The translations under genes were made by a program, and so were the position numbers. Below the pieces are notes generated by a model that searched no databases, was not told the DNA's origin, and was given only the letters and a program-made list of their open reading frames with translations. A DNA stretch of 64,000 nt from Cololabis saira (taxonomy: Eukaryota > Chordata > Actinopteri > Beloniformes > Belonidae): positions 16,360,690 to 16,424,689 of the forward strand of contig NC_084601.1 in assembly GCF_033807715.1 (NCBI RefSeq), given 5' to 3'. Positions 22,303 to 35,700 of this stretch are shown here, piece after piece. Each line of letters begins with the position of its first letter. Position 1 is the stretch's first letter.

Positions 22303-23099
22303 GTTAATTTTTTTTTTTTTTAAAGCTTCAATAATGAGAAAACTGGCTTATAGGCTTCTGGCCTGTTATTGCTGGTACCTCTGAGTATTAAAAAAAGGCT
22401 CCAAACTGCATTCATGTAGAGCCTCTGTTGCTAGGTGACCAAAAAGCTTTCCAGGAAGTGGTTAGCTGATATGAAATAACATGCTTGCATGCTTTAGCTT
22501 TCTACCTGTCACTAAAAAAATTAATTTTGAAAAAAGCCATTGCTTTAGATATAATAATGAGGAGGAGGGGGAGGAGTTGAGGAAAAGACAAGCGTGTGGG
22601 CCCATGTTATCTTAATGGACATGTTTTGGTGGTTCGTCAAATTTAAATTCGTAGAAATAAGACGTGCGTCCTTGCGGTGGGGCGCAAAGACATTCTTGCG
22701 CTTTACAAAATGAGCGGGTTCTAGAGTAGAGCCACTATTTGCATCCCATCTGAAAGGCATTTTGAGAAGCATACTAAATAAACAATATGCTGAAATTTTC
22801 CAACTTAACAGATTTGGTTTTGGTTTGGAAGAGCCAGCTGCTCCGCATTCTGCCCCAGCATGTGGACCACTCTGGCCTATTTTCGACCCTGCCTGTACCC
22901 TCTTCCTTCTCACTCATGTCTTTGTAAATATGCAGAATGTGGCTTTTACTTCAACTTGTTAAAACTAATTTATTGACATCTGTGGAAAAAATGCCTTCTT
23001 GAAGACATATGTTGCTCTGAAATGTAATTATACTTTTTAACACTGATGTTGCCATAACACATGTATAATTCAAATTAAGACATTTAAGGAATAGAATTG
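22303..23099. other. Unassigned stretch
   Basis: The 122-codon minus-strand frame at 22545-22913 shows no domain. Nothing else is recognised. Confidence 0.4.
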
Positions 23100-23330
23100 A
23101 ATTCCTTTATTGTCACTGTCAACATTGTCACCAACATTTAACATTTGGGGTTGTGGCAGGACTTTGGAGTGATGCTTAAAACTGTCACCTCACGGCAAGA
23201 AGGTTCACATCTCGTGTTTGTGAATGTTTAGATTTTTGCCAGATATTTTGGCCAGATATTCTGGTGAAAATCTAAATTGACCGTGTGAGACAGAGCGAGC
23301 ATGCATCTCATTTTTCACTGTGTGACTCTC
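23100..23330 (+). repeat. SINE-type repeat fragment
   Basis: CACCTCACGGCAAGAAGGTTCACATCT and the later GAAAATCTAAATTGACCGTGTGAG match inner parts of the fish repeat whose head is seen at 3705. A preceding GAATTGAATTCCTTTATTGTCA looks like a LINE tail in reverse. All are degraded. Confidence 0.45.
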
Positions 23331-25737
23331 TAATTAGACTGGCCAAAAGGGAAAGCTGGGATGGCATCTACCACAACTGTGATCTCTTTTCTCAGACTGC
23401 GTGTCCTCTAGACCACGGCTAATCTCCATTGCTTCCCCTATTTGATTGCATTTAGATGTGTTCTTAAATGAACTCATGTATAAACCCCTTGTTTTAATGC
23501 ATGCAATGGTGTAAGAGAGCAATGTCTACTTTGATTGGATAATGGCCTTGCGTTGGGTGCATTCAGTTGCATAGAGTTGGGCCACAAACCACAACACCAA
23601 AAATATAACAGTCTGTACCAGTAGAAATACAGTACATGCTTCCTGATGTGTAATACAAAACCGCAGTGTTTCAGTAGCGCAACCATTTCTATTAATTGTT
23701 TTCCTTTTTCCTGTGTTTCTGCAAAGCCTCCAAGATATATGACTGTGATTGCTGTGACTGCTCAGTTTGTTCTGGTGTCTTTGTTCTGTTCTGTTTGTTC
23801 TGGCATTTCATGAAAGCGTAATAGTGTAACAATTTGTTCTGCTATGTCCTGTCTTGGAAGCTAGTAGGGGAGATGTAACGGGGACCTGGGCCACCAAAGT
23901 CAGACCCTGGTATTAACCCTGGAGCAGTAGCAACACCCAAAATGCCAGCAAGGATAGTGAGCCCACTGCTGTGTGTCGGACAGGAACAACCACAAACAAA
24001 CTTTACTTAGTTACTTATCTCTTTTTTGGCATTTATTCAGTGACAGGTTTTATTCAGCGCAGAATGAATAAAGTAGCCAGTGACCAGACAGTGAGGACTT
24101 CAGGTAATGTGAGGTAAATTCAGGAGTGCTGAAATGCTGAGTGAATGCATACACTGGAAAGGGAATATGTTGACTTCCTGGGATCATTATGAACACACTT
24201 CTGAAGAGTGGAGGCAGAATGGGAAGGAGGAGATCTCCAATGTGTCTATTTTGTTTTCTCTCTGTAAAAGTCAACTTTATCCTGCTTTTTTTGTTTTACC
24301 TGTGCTCCTTCTCGTGCGTCACATGTGATTCACCATCCTGTTTACCTTTGTTTTGATATGTCTTTTGGATATCCTGGTTAAGCAGCATTTGTAGTTTGAA
24401 ATAAAGAACTTTATTATTATTGATTACTCCTTTCTTGGGGACTCTTGCATTTAGATCCTGCTCCTCAAACCTGGCATGAGTTTTATCACCAACACTGTAA
24501 AATCTGCAAGACAAATGTTTCAAGTATCAAGAGTAATGGTGAAAAACCCCATTATCTACATCTGATGAAACTAAGACCCTTACCAGCAGAACAATTATGA
24601 ATACTCTTCATACTTTTCAGTCTGATTCAATTTACCATTGTCACTTTCATTGTTAAAAAGATTCTCAGAAATGCTCAGACATGTGGATGAGCTGCACTCT
24701 TTAATGTCCTTTATCTCCTCGTTTAGAAGACATTGAAGAATATTAAAGTGTTAAAACCATTCATTTCTCCAAGGGCTACATGCTACTTACAAAGAGGACT
24801 ATTTGCTGAAGTCAATCTAGCGCCAAAGTACACAAGTGCACTTAGCATAAGTGTGTGTGTGCCTTAACACATCTTCTTCACACTTTTAAGATTTCTATTC
24901 TCTCCACTTCACATAATGCCGGTTCCTCAGTGTTAGAAGTCCCACACCATCTTCAAAAATAAAAAGAGCAATATCACTGTGGCAAAGAAACATGTTTTGA
25001 TGTGTTGTTTCCAGAGCCAGATCTGTCTCATAGATCCTTTAGACAGATTTTTTGTCTTTTTTTTTGTTTCCTTTCTATGTCTCCTCCAACCTCTTCTCCT
25101 CACTGTGCCACCACCCAGGAACAGGGATGTGCACAATTATGCAGTCATTGCAGCTTTTCTCTTTGCAAACCGACAGACAGATCGATAAGGACAATGAGAT
25201 CACAAGAGCGGAGGGGTTGGGGGTATTGGTTGGCTTAGATATGGATCAACTTTAACTTGGCATGTACCAAATAAATGCCAGGGGGGGCATTGGGATGGAG
25301 AAACCTAGCGATAAATCAATTTCTGCTCAGCACGCCCACTGCAATCAGCAACGGGTGCATAAGGCAGGTGGCCAAGATAGTGAAAAAAGAATTCGATCTG
25401 CTGATCTGAAAGTTTTCTTTTTTCTGTTTCTCAGTTGTTACTGCAGGCATAGACGATTACGCACCAGACCAGAGAAAGTCTGACCACCCGCACATTTCTA
25501 AAATGAACTGCAGGTAAATAGAGCTGTGTCAGATGTCGATGTATATACACTGTCTTTGCACGTAGCACACAATAAGCAGAAAACCAGGTTGGACGGTGTG
25601 ATTTTGTGCAGAGTTAATATGAGTCCAGATAGGTAGCAAGGAGAAAGCCAATAGAGATAGGAGCTTATTCTGAGGCTCTGCTGAATGCCCGGTTGATCAG
25701 CTAGTCAACCAAAGCCTGCTTATCAAGTGGTGCAAAG

Positions 25738-25738
<1 letters not shown>
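23331..25738. other. Unassigned AT-rich stretch
   Basis: 2.4 kb with only short open frames, none with a recognisable domain. I see no repeat family I can name. Confidence 0.4.

Positions 25739-25803
<65 letters not shown>
25739..25803. repeat. (CA)n microsatellite
   Basis: 65 bases of pure CA. Confidence 0.97.
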
Positions 25804-25805
<2 letters not shown>

Positions 25806-26394
25806 CGCCAGGCTGTCCAGCCAGGCTCTGTTGGGGAACAGAAGCCACCACCGTGAGGAAATACAAATTTACTGTTCAATCATTCCTAATAAGTTTTTTT
25901 TTTGTTTGTTTTTAGACTTAACTTTAAAAAAAAGAGTGTGACAAACACAACCTCTTTGCTGGTTTTGCACTAACTTCAAAACATCAGAGTATCAACCCAG
26001 CATCTACTTGCCTTTAATGAGGCCCGTGTTACAACCAAATACAATATTCTTGTCCTGACTTCAGGCTGAATCATGTCACGATGATAGAATATCGTCTTTG
26101 TTTTACTCTCTTGTCAAACCCAGGGACTCCTAACTAGCTGTGATCATTGATATCACTCTCATACTGTGAAACTATTTTTTTTTTTTTAAGTTCGAATTTC
26201 AGGAATAATTTCCAAGTGCTTTATTTATGGTACATTTTAGCTGACATGAAATGTGCTGGAGACCAGGAATATTGAAAGTATGAGTTATTTTTTATCCATA
26301 TCATTTTATTTATGCACTTTTTATTTTAATTTTTTCTATTTTTGTTTTTATTAATTTCTTATCTTTTCATCTTTATATGGGTGTTTGGTTTCTG

Positions 26395-26505
26395 GGGTGT
26401 TTGATATATGACAGTGGTGTGTGTGAGATGGAGATGTCCATTTCCCCGAGGAAACCTCCCAAAGGGATTAATAAAGTTGTCTGAATCTGAATCTGAATAA
26501 TGCCG
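26395..26505 (+). repeat. LINE 3' end with TCTGAA tail
   Basis: GAGATGGAGATGTCCATTTC, CCTCCCAAAGGGATTAATAAAG, then three TCTGAA units. It is the same family as 17835-17990 but in opposite orientation. The short tandem tail marks the 3' end. Confidence 0.62.
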
Positions 26506-28904
26506 TCATGCTGTAATTCCTTCACAAACAATGTCTTAATCAAAAAAACACCTTTAAATTGTAATAATTACGATCACAGAGGCAACTTCACGTGCCTCTG
26601 TAATGTTTTACAATACTTTTGTCAGGTACAAGTTTTGAATAATCACAAACCTCCCAAAACAGGATGAAGACAGGTGAACCGGTGCTTCTGTTCAGTGCAG
26701 CTCCGCTTCGCAGAATGATGGAGCACCGGCAGTCAGCAACGTGACAAAGAGAAGCACCACGCAACGCTCTCTCCTACTTGCAAAATCAAATTACACTATG
26801 TATTATTGTGTTAATACAGTGTATTACATTGCTGCCACAGGGTCCCTTAATCTTAACCAGGATGCTGATTTTAGCCATCGTTTCTTTGTTTACAGAATAA
26901 AAAAAATAAAATAACATTATACCAGATGAAACCTTTTTCGTAGTTGTACTCTGTTATGCAGAATTTGATTAGTGTTCTATGCATGAACAAATAGAAACAG
27001 TGGCACGAAGACAACAGCGGTTCTGGTTGCTCACCCTTGTCTCATTTCACTTCTGTCCCCCTCATCTGCTCTTGTGGTTTGTCTCCTTGTATCTTTCCAC
27101 TTCCTCTGTATTATTTTGCTGGGGCAGCACGCAACAGTCACCATTTTTCGAGTCCTTCTCCCCTGTTCTCTGCACTCACCAGCACTGGCACCTAACGTCA
27201 ACAAACATTTGCTAAGTTTTACCAGGAAAAACTATGACTGCAGAGCTGTCAAGTCACACAAATGACTATTTTCTGTGTTGTCGAGGTTTCTCGGTTGAAG
27301 TAAAAGTGACAAGGTGTTTGCATTCAGCCCCAGCCATTCAGCTTTGCACAAAGAGAAGAAACTTAACCCCAAAACAGGAGGATTCAGTTAAGCCCTTTTC
27401 TGAAACCGCGGAACATCATACTCTGAGTCTGCTGCCATGGTAACTGACTCTCTGAACTAAACCTGGAGGAGAGCAGGTTTACTCCCACATACCCCGACTT
27501 TCTGTCTGTATTCTCCCCATCAGCTTCAGTTCGACGATCGATGACATAACACACACTCCGGAGATGTCTGATCAATGACATATTGCATTTCCATCGGTGA
27601 AGTATACTGATGATCAAAATAGATATGTGAGGCAGTCAAGCCATTGTTTGTATTTGTACTATCCCAGTGAATTTCAAGAGCGTTAGGTCTGCCGTTTTTC
27701 TGCAGAACATATACTGTACATGATCGTATCCTCCCAAGCATCACAAATAGGATCCATCGTATGTCAATAGCTAAAAGAAATCGCCTATTATTCATCTGGA
27801 GTGTCAGATTTCTTGATAACAACGGGGACACTGAACAACAGTTAACAGAACTGTAAGAAACTGGGCTCATAAACAGTGTCCACCCCCTTCATACACCGAT
27901 TTTAATAAATGCCCGCCGGACTTCCTTCAAAATCTCCCTCCATGGTTTTGTAAAAAGCAGACAGCTCTGCTGCTGCTGAACATTTGCCGGCTTTCATCCA
28001 ATTGACCCGCTGACGTCTGTTGACCGTTGTTAGCATTATCCCCACGGCTGAACGCAAAGTGCTTTGTGAACTCCATTTGTGACTGTAAGTAATGTCAGCC
28101 ACTCCTGTAAAGTGAGGAAAACATTGAAAATTTATATCACATCTAACCTGTGTGGGTTTTAATAAAATGGACACACTCTCTCTGAAGGTGGAGTACTGCT
28201 CTGTTTTTTCAAGTTTTGAAATTTCATTTTTTATTCATTTTAATCATAAAAATTGTTCCAGGATGATTCAAAGTAACAAACTCAGAAAATTATTCATAAC
28301 TCATTTACATCGGCTATAAAGACTTGTTTTGCATTTGCAAAAAGTTATACAGAGTGGTCGTGATTAAAGACACAATATACATATCAAGCTCATTTTACTT
28401 AAAAAAGTTTTCACTGCAATCATGTAGAAATGTTAGAAAACTCCCTCCTTAAATTTTAGGTGGTTTTGTTTTATTTTGAATAAAAATATAATGAAATTGA
28501 ATGAAATCATCTAATTATAGTGGCTCCCAGTATTATGAAAATACAGAGACAGATGAACAACAACTGTAACATTATTGATTTTACAAAACTTAAGCCTAGG
28601 AGAGATATTAAGGAAAAAGACAATATGACACATCCGTTACTGCTTAGGATTTAAGAGAAGCGAGATTACAGCTGCTGATTATGTGTCCATGATAAACTGA
28701 TTTATGTAGGTTTATAGGTTAGTAGTTTGATAGTCAGGAGCGTTTATGGGTGAACACCATCTCAAGAGGTTAGGATATATTGTTGGGGCATATAAATCTG
28801 AAAGGCGCTATAGAACAATTTCAGTTTCAGCACCATTAGTAGAGGAATGAGCATTTACATTTTGTTCAGCAGGTTTGCCAGTTTGATGAACGAACGACTG
28901 GGGT
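26506..28904. other. Unassigned stretch with a few longer frames
   Basis: Minus-strand open frames at 27526-27870 (114 codons) and 27902-28174 (90 codons) are the longest here. The second is preceded, on the minus strand near 28115-28095, by a CCTCACTTTACAG acceptor-like sequence. I recognise no domain in either. They may be relics of a DNA transposon or chance. A 9-bp hairpin (ACAGAGGCA / TGCCTCTGT) lies at 26576-26601. Confidence 0.35.
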
Positions 28905-28955
28905 GAGGGGAAATTCGGGCGCTACAGCAGCTCAAAGTCAGACAACATGAACTCA
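28905..28955 (-). repeat. LINE 3'-end fragment, second copy
   Basis: GAGGGGAAATTCGGGCGCTA, CAGCAGCTCAAAGTCAG is the same core as at 18655-18695, one base different, read here in the same (minus) orientation. Confidence 0.6.
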
Positions 28956-29339
28956 GACTAAATAAACGATAAAGATAAATTATAAGTATGAAAAATAAAA
29001 AAATACAGTAAAAAAGGAACTGAATCTGAGTGTACTGTAAACTGAGTAAATGTACTATAATCATAGTAAGTACAGTATAATAAAGAGTGTTATACTAATA
29101 TAGTATAAAGGAATATGGTGCAGTTGCAGTCTTATTATAAATAAAATCGAGTCCAAGTCCAGCAGACAAAATTAAAAACGGTGGGGTGGGGGGGACTCAG
29201 TGTGGTGCAGTCTGACGGCAGCAGGTACAAACGAGCACCTGAAACGCTCCGTTTTACACCTGGGTGGGGTGATCCGGTGACTGAACGAGCTGCCCATCTG
29301 CAACAGCTCATCATGGAGAGGGTGAGAGGGGTTGAAGCA

Positions 29340-29560
29340 GAAGTGTGACACATCGTAAAAACACATTGTAAAGCAAAGTGGTGGAGGGATGATGATTTTG
29401 GGTTGTTTCGCTGAGACTGGACCTGGGCACCCCAGTATCCTGGAGTCAGATATGTAGCCATCTTTGCAACAACTGAAGCTTTTTTGAAATTGGGTCATGT
29501 GAAAGCACATTCAGTTGAATCACATTAACAAATTCACATAAGAGTGGCTGAAAAATAAAA
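29340..29560 (+). mobile_element. Tc1-like transposase scrap
   Basis: The plus strand near 29368-29435 reads VKQSGGGMMILGCFAETG and then PGHPSILES, which fits the GGGSVMVWGCFAASG-PGHL region between the second and third catalytic acids of Tc1-type transposases. Stops follow soon. It is from a different subfamily than the copy at 4560. Confidence 0.62.
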
Positions 29561-32500
29561 TAATTAAATTAAAGGTCATGGAGGAGATGTGGATGTCGAG
29601 TTACTGCTGATACAGGTGCATCTACAATTACCAAATCAAAGGGCCACTTTCATTTTGATAACATTTTTTGATAAAAAGTGAAAAAAGCTGTAACAGAGTT
29701 TAACAGAGTTTGTAGTTGCCTGAAAACAAAGATTCACTATGATCAGATTATTATTTTTATGGCATATTTACACAAGAAAATCATAGAATAAGAAGTGGAT
29801 ACTGACGATTGCACAATTACATGATAGTGGCGATCACATGACGTTTTCCTCTGATGTATTTGTGTTACACACGAAGGAAGTGTCTCTGCTGACAGTTTGA
29901 TCTATGATGGCATTTATTGACGTGGCCCAAAACCCCACCCGTAAGCCTCTCTGAGAGTGTCGGGTGGGATGGAGAGAGTGATAGCGAAGGCAGATAAGCC
30001 AATGATGCACACCAGTGCTTTGTTTATTATGAAGTGGTCCAGACTATTGCATCAGTGGCGCGAGGAGGCCCCTTGTCCCTGCGGCTGCGATTCCTTGTCG
30101 ATCCACTCCCACTCGTGGTGCCTCACATCTCGTTCTGAACCCAGTGGACAGAGGCGACATTCAAGCCTCGTCGGACCAGCAGTCGCGGACCTCAACGGTC
30201 ATGGAGTCCACCTGTTTATAATGCCCTGCGTGGTCCGCTGAAAGACAGAGGAAGATTTATGATGTGGCACCCGTCAGGATCCAGCACCTGCACACAACAG
30301 CCCTCTGTTCAAAGTATCTGTTCGTGTTTTAATGGAGGCCATGATTCAGAAGGAAATGGACCAGTGCAGGTGATATGCCTTATGGTCCAAGTGTGGGCTC
30401 ACTGTGCAGGGTTATTGTTTGATGGAGGAGAACAGGAATGAAGTGGGTGTTCGGAGAAACAGAGTAAAACAAGAAGTTAATCCTTAACAGGCAATGAAAT
30501 GACATATTGACTCTTAAAATCACCTGTTTTTTATCCAGCAAGCAAAATATATTTTATACGGGAGTGAAACAAAAGAAACCATTTCAACCCACTGGCACAT
30601 TTCATAATTTTCTACCAGAAAGAGTGGAAAAACATATTTCAAGCTTGAATATTACATTTAATTAATATTGAAATGTGCAATATAAACACCCATGAGAGCA
30701 ATCCCCCTGCAGGAGGGTTTCTGACATTTTTGTTCCTGTATTAGAAGATTAGATTAACCTATGACTGCATTCTTTGCAAATCCTTTGTATTTATTTCAGC
30801 AAGGAAAAAAACAAAGAGATCCTGTTGCAGTGGGGTTTTTTTCTTTAGAGAGCCAGATGTCATCTATGTCAACTTTTTCTTTCTATCTCACTACTGTGTT
30901 GAAAACTTCTCTCAGCTCATTAGGCAGCAACAAATAGGGATATAATTAGTCATAAAAAGAACGTCCTCATTATGTTCAGCTGCAGAGGATGCTGTAGTGA
31001 CGCAGAAGACAGGGACAAAAACCAAAGGCAGGCCAGATGGACAGCATTGATCGGTGGTATCATGTCATGGGGTCAGTATGCTCTTCTGTACATGATTTCT
31101 GTAACTTGAGTCATTTAACCCTGCAAAGACCCCGGAGATCACGGCACAGGCAGAGACAAGAAAGAACAAGACGCAGCAGAGTGGTGCTGCCCTCAGGGTA
31201 ACAGGCTTCGGCATATGTGGAAGCGCATCGCTCCTTTGAGGGCTTGTGGGAGGGAGAAGGGTGGAGGAGGAGAGGCCCTGCGGAGCACTGGGGAGAAGGG
31301 TGTGATCATTCTGTCATAGAGCATTACTGTCACAATGCAGCCATAAACACACACTTGGAGAGTACAAAATGGTGACTCTACAAACACAGCGAGGCTCATG
31401 TGACGTCCCGTCCACACGCAAACACACTTACGCACACAATTGTACAGTGGTGGCCGCCTGCTATGTAATTCATCACCCAGAGACGCGCTCAGCAGGGACT
31501 TATTAAACCATCCATTACTACAACTAACTCCCATGAAACTGATGGAGGGAAAATACTTTAAAACCTTACAAAATAGAGTGAACACTTTGTGAGTTATTTT
31601 TGATTATTGTAATTTGAGAGTTCTCATCAACTGACACAAAACAATTAGAATACCTTTTTTAAGCTTACACCGTGACACATTTTGACCTCTCGAGAGCAGC
31701 CAGACAAGCAAGAAACCAACTTTTTTTCTCTTCATGTATAAAAGTAGCTCAGGTATTTATTTATTTTTTCTTATGCTGGAGCTCCATGGCAACCAGCTCA
31801 TTCTGCTTGTTTGCTCAGTATATCCACTGCTACAACGACACCTTTTCACATTACATGGCCAGTTTAACACAAGGGAAAGCATTTTATCCACTCTTGCCAC
31901 TTTGCAATTCAATTTAAACAAATCTATGTGACGAGATAGGCTTTGCTGAACAAACTGTGGAGACAAGTGTTACTGTAATTAATGTCTGTAGGTGCAGCTC
32001 CCTTCCACCAAAAAACTGGCTCCACTGCTAACATTGAAAAAATACCAAAGAATAAAAATGAATACCAATGTGTTTCAAATGCATGTGTATGCTTGGAAGA
32101 CAGTGGACACTCCTACCCCCCCCCCCCCCCCCCCCCCCCCGCCCTTCCCACCCACACTCATAAATCAGTGTTTAAGAGATGGGAAGGGGGTCCAGATACC
32201 AGATATGATTATTTCCCGTGCAGCTTCTCTAGAGTCCTTGGAAGGAGGAGGCTCTGTGTTGTAAATGGCTGCTGACAGATTTTCCCTTCAAAAGAATCAG
32301 CGGAGGTTAAAGAGGGATGGCTGCTGTGAGAGGTTGTCTTGTCTATTTTCAAAGGTCACCAGGGCTGGGGAGAAATTTTTAACACTACTGTGACAGCAGT
32401 GGACAAGCACTCGTTTCATTTTACTCCCCTTCTTTTTTTTAACCTTTTTGTGTACCCAGTGCTTTCTCAATTCGTCCCCGTCTCTCCATGTGGTCTTCCA

Positions 32501-35500
32501 TCTATCAGTTTCCTGCCCAGAGGACCATTCCAAGCTGTGATCTCTAAATTTCTATCCCAGGACCAACAACTGATCAATCCCCTCCACAGAGTGGTGCTCC
32601 ACATTACATTCGCAGTGCAACCTATTCCCTGCGTGTTTATCCCTTCCGCTGCGTCGTCCCCCATCATTCTCCTCCTGCTACACTTCCCCTTCACCATCAG
32701 CTTTTCCTCTTCACAAACACTCCTCCCTGCCGTGTCTCCTTCCTCTCTCTGTCTCCCTTCTGGTCAGCTCCACCTCCTAGCTTTTCTGCAACTCCCCCCC
32801 CCCCGTTCCACATCTGTCACCCCTTTCTCTTTTTTCAGAGCTCAGCATCCCTTCAACAAGCTTAAATAGCATTAATAAGCATTTCCCAGCTTTTTGTTTA
32901 ACATATCTATGATAGATGCAGTCATTTTTTTTATGTATTTATTTTTCCTAACAAGAGAGCTGTGATGAGCCACATGACGATATGAATCTCACTTTCTCAC
33001 TCTGTTTTTGCCCTGCGGTTGGTTTTACTGGTCGACGATATCTGAGCTTTAAACTGTGATGGAGTGCCAAGATGACAGCTCCACCATCAGGATGACTATT
33101 CATGATTTTGAGAAGTAAACTGCACAAATGCTGACGCGCCCATGGTAAAGAGAAACCTCGCCTCCTCTGGTATGAACTGCCAAAATAAAGGGCCATTAGA
33201 TATTGCAATCTTTATTGTGACGCATTTTCTTTTGGCATTGTAAGAGAAGGTAAACTGTCATATCGAAATAGATTTAATGTCAGCAGCAACGGGAGGATGT
33301 TGGGGAGAGATGGGAGGTCACAGAAGACAGGAGTAGGGTTTCGTAAAGTAAGAGGGCATTGCTTCAGGATGTAATTAATATTGAAGATTTCTTACTTGTC
33401 AACAACTTGGCAGGAAGGGCTTTGTTTAATTAAAAATATTAAAAATAGACCCTCAATTGGTGCGCAGCGGCTGAGTCATGAAAGCATGCTTATCTTACAA
33501 GTACCTTTTCTGTTCTCGTCGCTTGTTTCATCATTCCAGAAACGATAAGTGGCATGAAGGTCAGAGCTATCGGTAAACGAAGAAACAGTGTTAGATTTTC
33601 ATTACAGTAGCAAAGAGAGCCCGATATATATTAAACAGTGGGTTGATAAATAATAAAATCGACATAGAGGGGTTAAAAATGAAGAGCATCTGCATAAATG
33701 AGTAAAACAGTCCAAATGCTCCGGTTAGAAACACTCAGCAGATCATTAGTCGAACTTTATCCAGCAGAAGTTTGTGATTCTCCTGCACTTCTCCTCTCAG
33801 AAATGTTCTGAAGAGACTTTAGCAGGAATGGATGAATGATTAAATGAGATGACAGTAAAAAAAAAAAAAAAGAAAAAAGTTAACTGTTGAATTTCTTCAA
33901 TTAAAAAACTTGGCAAGTGAGGTGCTAATGAGCTGAAGACTTTTATGAGAAGAGTGAATGTTTTATGTAGTTCAAGTCACCCTGGCCTGGAGCTATGTCC
34001 ATTGGAGGGTTCGTGAATTTAGAGAACAACGATGTATGGGTGGAAGAGGGTATTGACAATGTGTCTGGGTAGCGACATGGATATACTGAGAGGATCTCTG
34101 CTCGATCCACTAGTCTGTGGGTGTCAATACTGCAAAGTCCTCAGGGATCAGCACTTACACAAACTCTGCTTTGGAGTTTTATACACTATGAAACCTCAAG
34201 CAATTTGTGACACTAATGTTTGCCAACTTGCATTATAAAAATAAAGGTGTGAAATGTACAAACTTTAAAAGAAATACAAAAATACAGTTATGGAATTTGT
34301 TGTCTACAAGTGAAATGTCTACATTTGCGTGAGTGCACTGCCACAATATTTGGTGCAGAAATGTATATTCGCCTTATGATGGATGTACTAATTTTAATTA
34401 TCCCTCCATGTTTTGCATCATCTCATCTAAATTTGAACAAATTACTTGCAGAAGCAGCAATTTATGCACCGACCTGAGCTCTACCCAGCTGTGCACTGGA
34501 ATTAATGTCATGATTAATGATCAAAAATGTTGGTGTTCATAAATGGTATGACTTGTTACAAAGACATTATAAAATTGAGCAAGACATGCAAACCTGAGCT
34601 GCCACAGCAACAGGAAATAACTCTTCTTCCACCTACGAAAGCCTTTTTATTTTTTCAAAGCCTCTCACATGCATAGCCTTTAAATTAGCTGGCTCGCAAC
34701 TACAGCTGCTGCACATGTGAACATGAGACGTTCAAAGCTGCATCTTTAAATGTCCACACTCAACAGCATCACTGTTTTTCTATTTCTCATTTACTTGAGC
34801 AGTGATATCCATGCCCTGAAATGTGCTCTTGCAAAATATTTCTTGTATTAAATTCTCAAAACTGGTATCTTCCTATGATGAAGAAAGTAAAAAACAAAAA
34901 AATGGAAAAGCTTTGGATACATCCTGAGGACAGTCACGTTTGTTCCAAGTGATTTCATGGTTTTAACTGAAAATGTGTACAATGCAGCTGTTAGCTCTGC
35001 AGCAACGCTTTCTATTTACTTATTTCATTTAGTTTAGATAGGGGCAAACTAAGGACAGCGCAAGTGTGTCATATTTTGTGTACAATGTCGAGTTAGATTG
35101 CTATAGGCTCTGGAAAGAGAAACAGTTTTTCTTCAGATGTTAAATTTCATAGCAACAAAACAAAAACAATTCTTCAACTCCATCACAACATCATATTGTG
35201 ATTGGATTGTTTCATTTACAAATGGTAATTTTCCTAAAATAATCAATAGGATTCAATCACCACACCCCACTCACCTGCACCGCTTTGTACTGCCACACGC
35301 AGACTTGCATGGGTTTCCAAACCTCCACCACTACTGCTGCCGCCTGACATGGTTTGGAGATATTTCAGCTGGCCATTCCCACACGCTGCAGAACGGATGA
35401 GCCGGAGAAACTAATTAGTGACTCTGTCCATCTCCACGTGCACGTCTCACCAGGATTGGATGGGAGCATGGAGATACCCCATGGTGCAGAACTTGTCAAG

Positions 35501-35594
35501 TGACTGCAATAATTGAAAAAAGATTAAACATTTTCCAGAAAGCTGTTGCTTTGTACTCCCACCCAGTTTTCTTTTTTTAAACACACAAGGTTAT
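29561..35594. other. Six kb with no gene or named repeat
   Basis: This is the longest stretch without recognised mobile DNA. It includes a more GC-rich patch at 29930-30260, a pyrimidine-rich patch at 32440-32830 with a 176-codon frame of low-complexity Ser/Pro/Leu composition, a 25-C run at 32116-32140, and a poly-A run near 33860. Low repeat density and balanced composition at 30900-31500 and 33190-33620 would be compatible with conserved regulatory DNA, but the sequence alone cannot show that. Confidence 0.4.
32116..32140. repeat. Poly-C run
   Basis: 25 consecutive C. Length is error-prone in sequencing. Confidence 0.9.
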
Positions 35595-35700
35595 GGTCAA
35601 AGCTGGGGCCTATCCCAGCTGTCATCGGCGAGAGAGCAGGGACCAAACACCTTGAACAGGTTGCCAGTCCCTCACAGGACCATGTAAGAGACAGCCATGC
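35595..35700 (-). repeat. SINE-type repeat fragment, inner part
   Basis: Read on the minus strand: TGAGGGACTGGCAACCTGTTCAAGGTG, CGCCGATGACAGCTGGGATAGGCCCCAGC. This is the distal part of the repeat whose head is at 3705-3800, in which this block follows the TAATTGGTGA-like region. Confidence 0.6.

Noticed and set aside
27526..28174. Minus-strand frames of 114 and 90 codons with an acceptor-like site
   Set aside because: No recognisable domain, no partner donor or start with good context. Kept only as a note in the stretch entry.
32339..32869. 176-codon plus-strand open frame
   Set aside because: Composition is Ser/Pro/Leu low complexity from a pyrimidine-rich tract. There is no domain, no promoter and no splice signals, and a shadow frame exists on the other strand.
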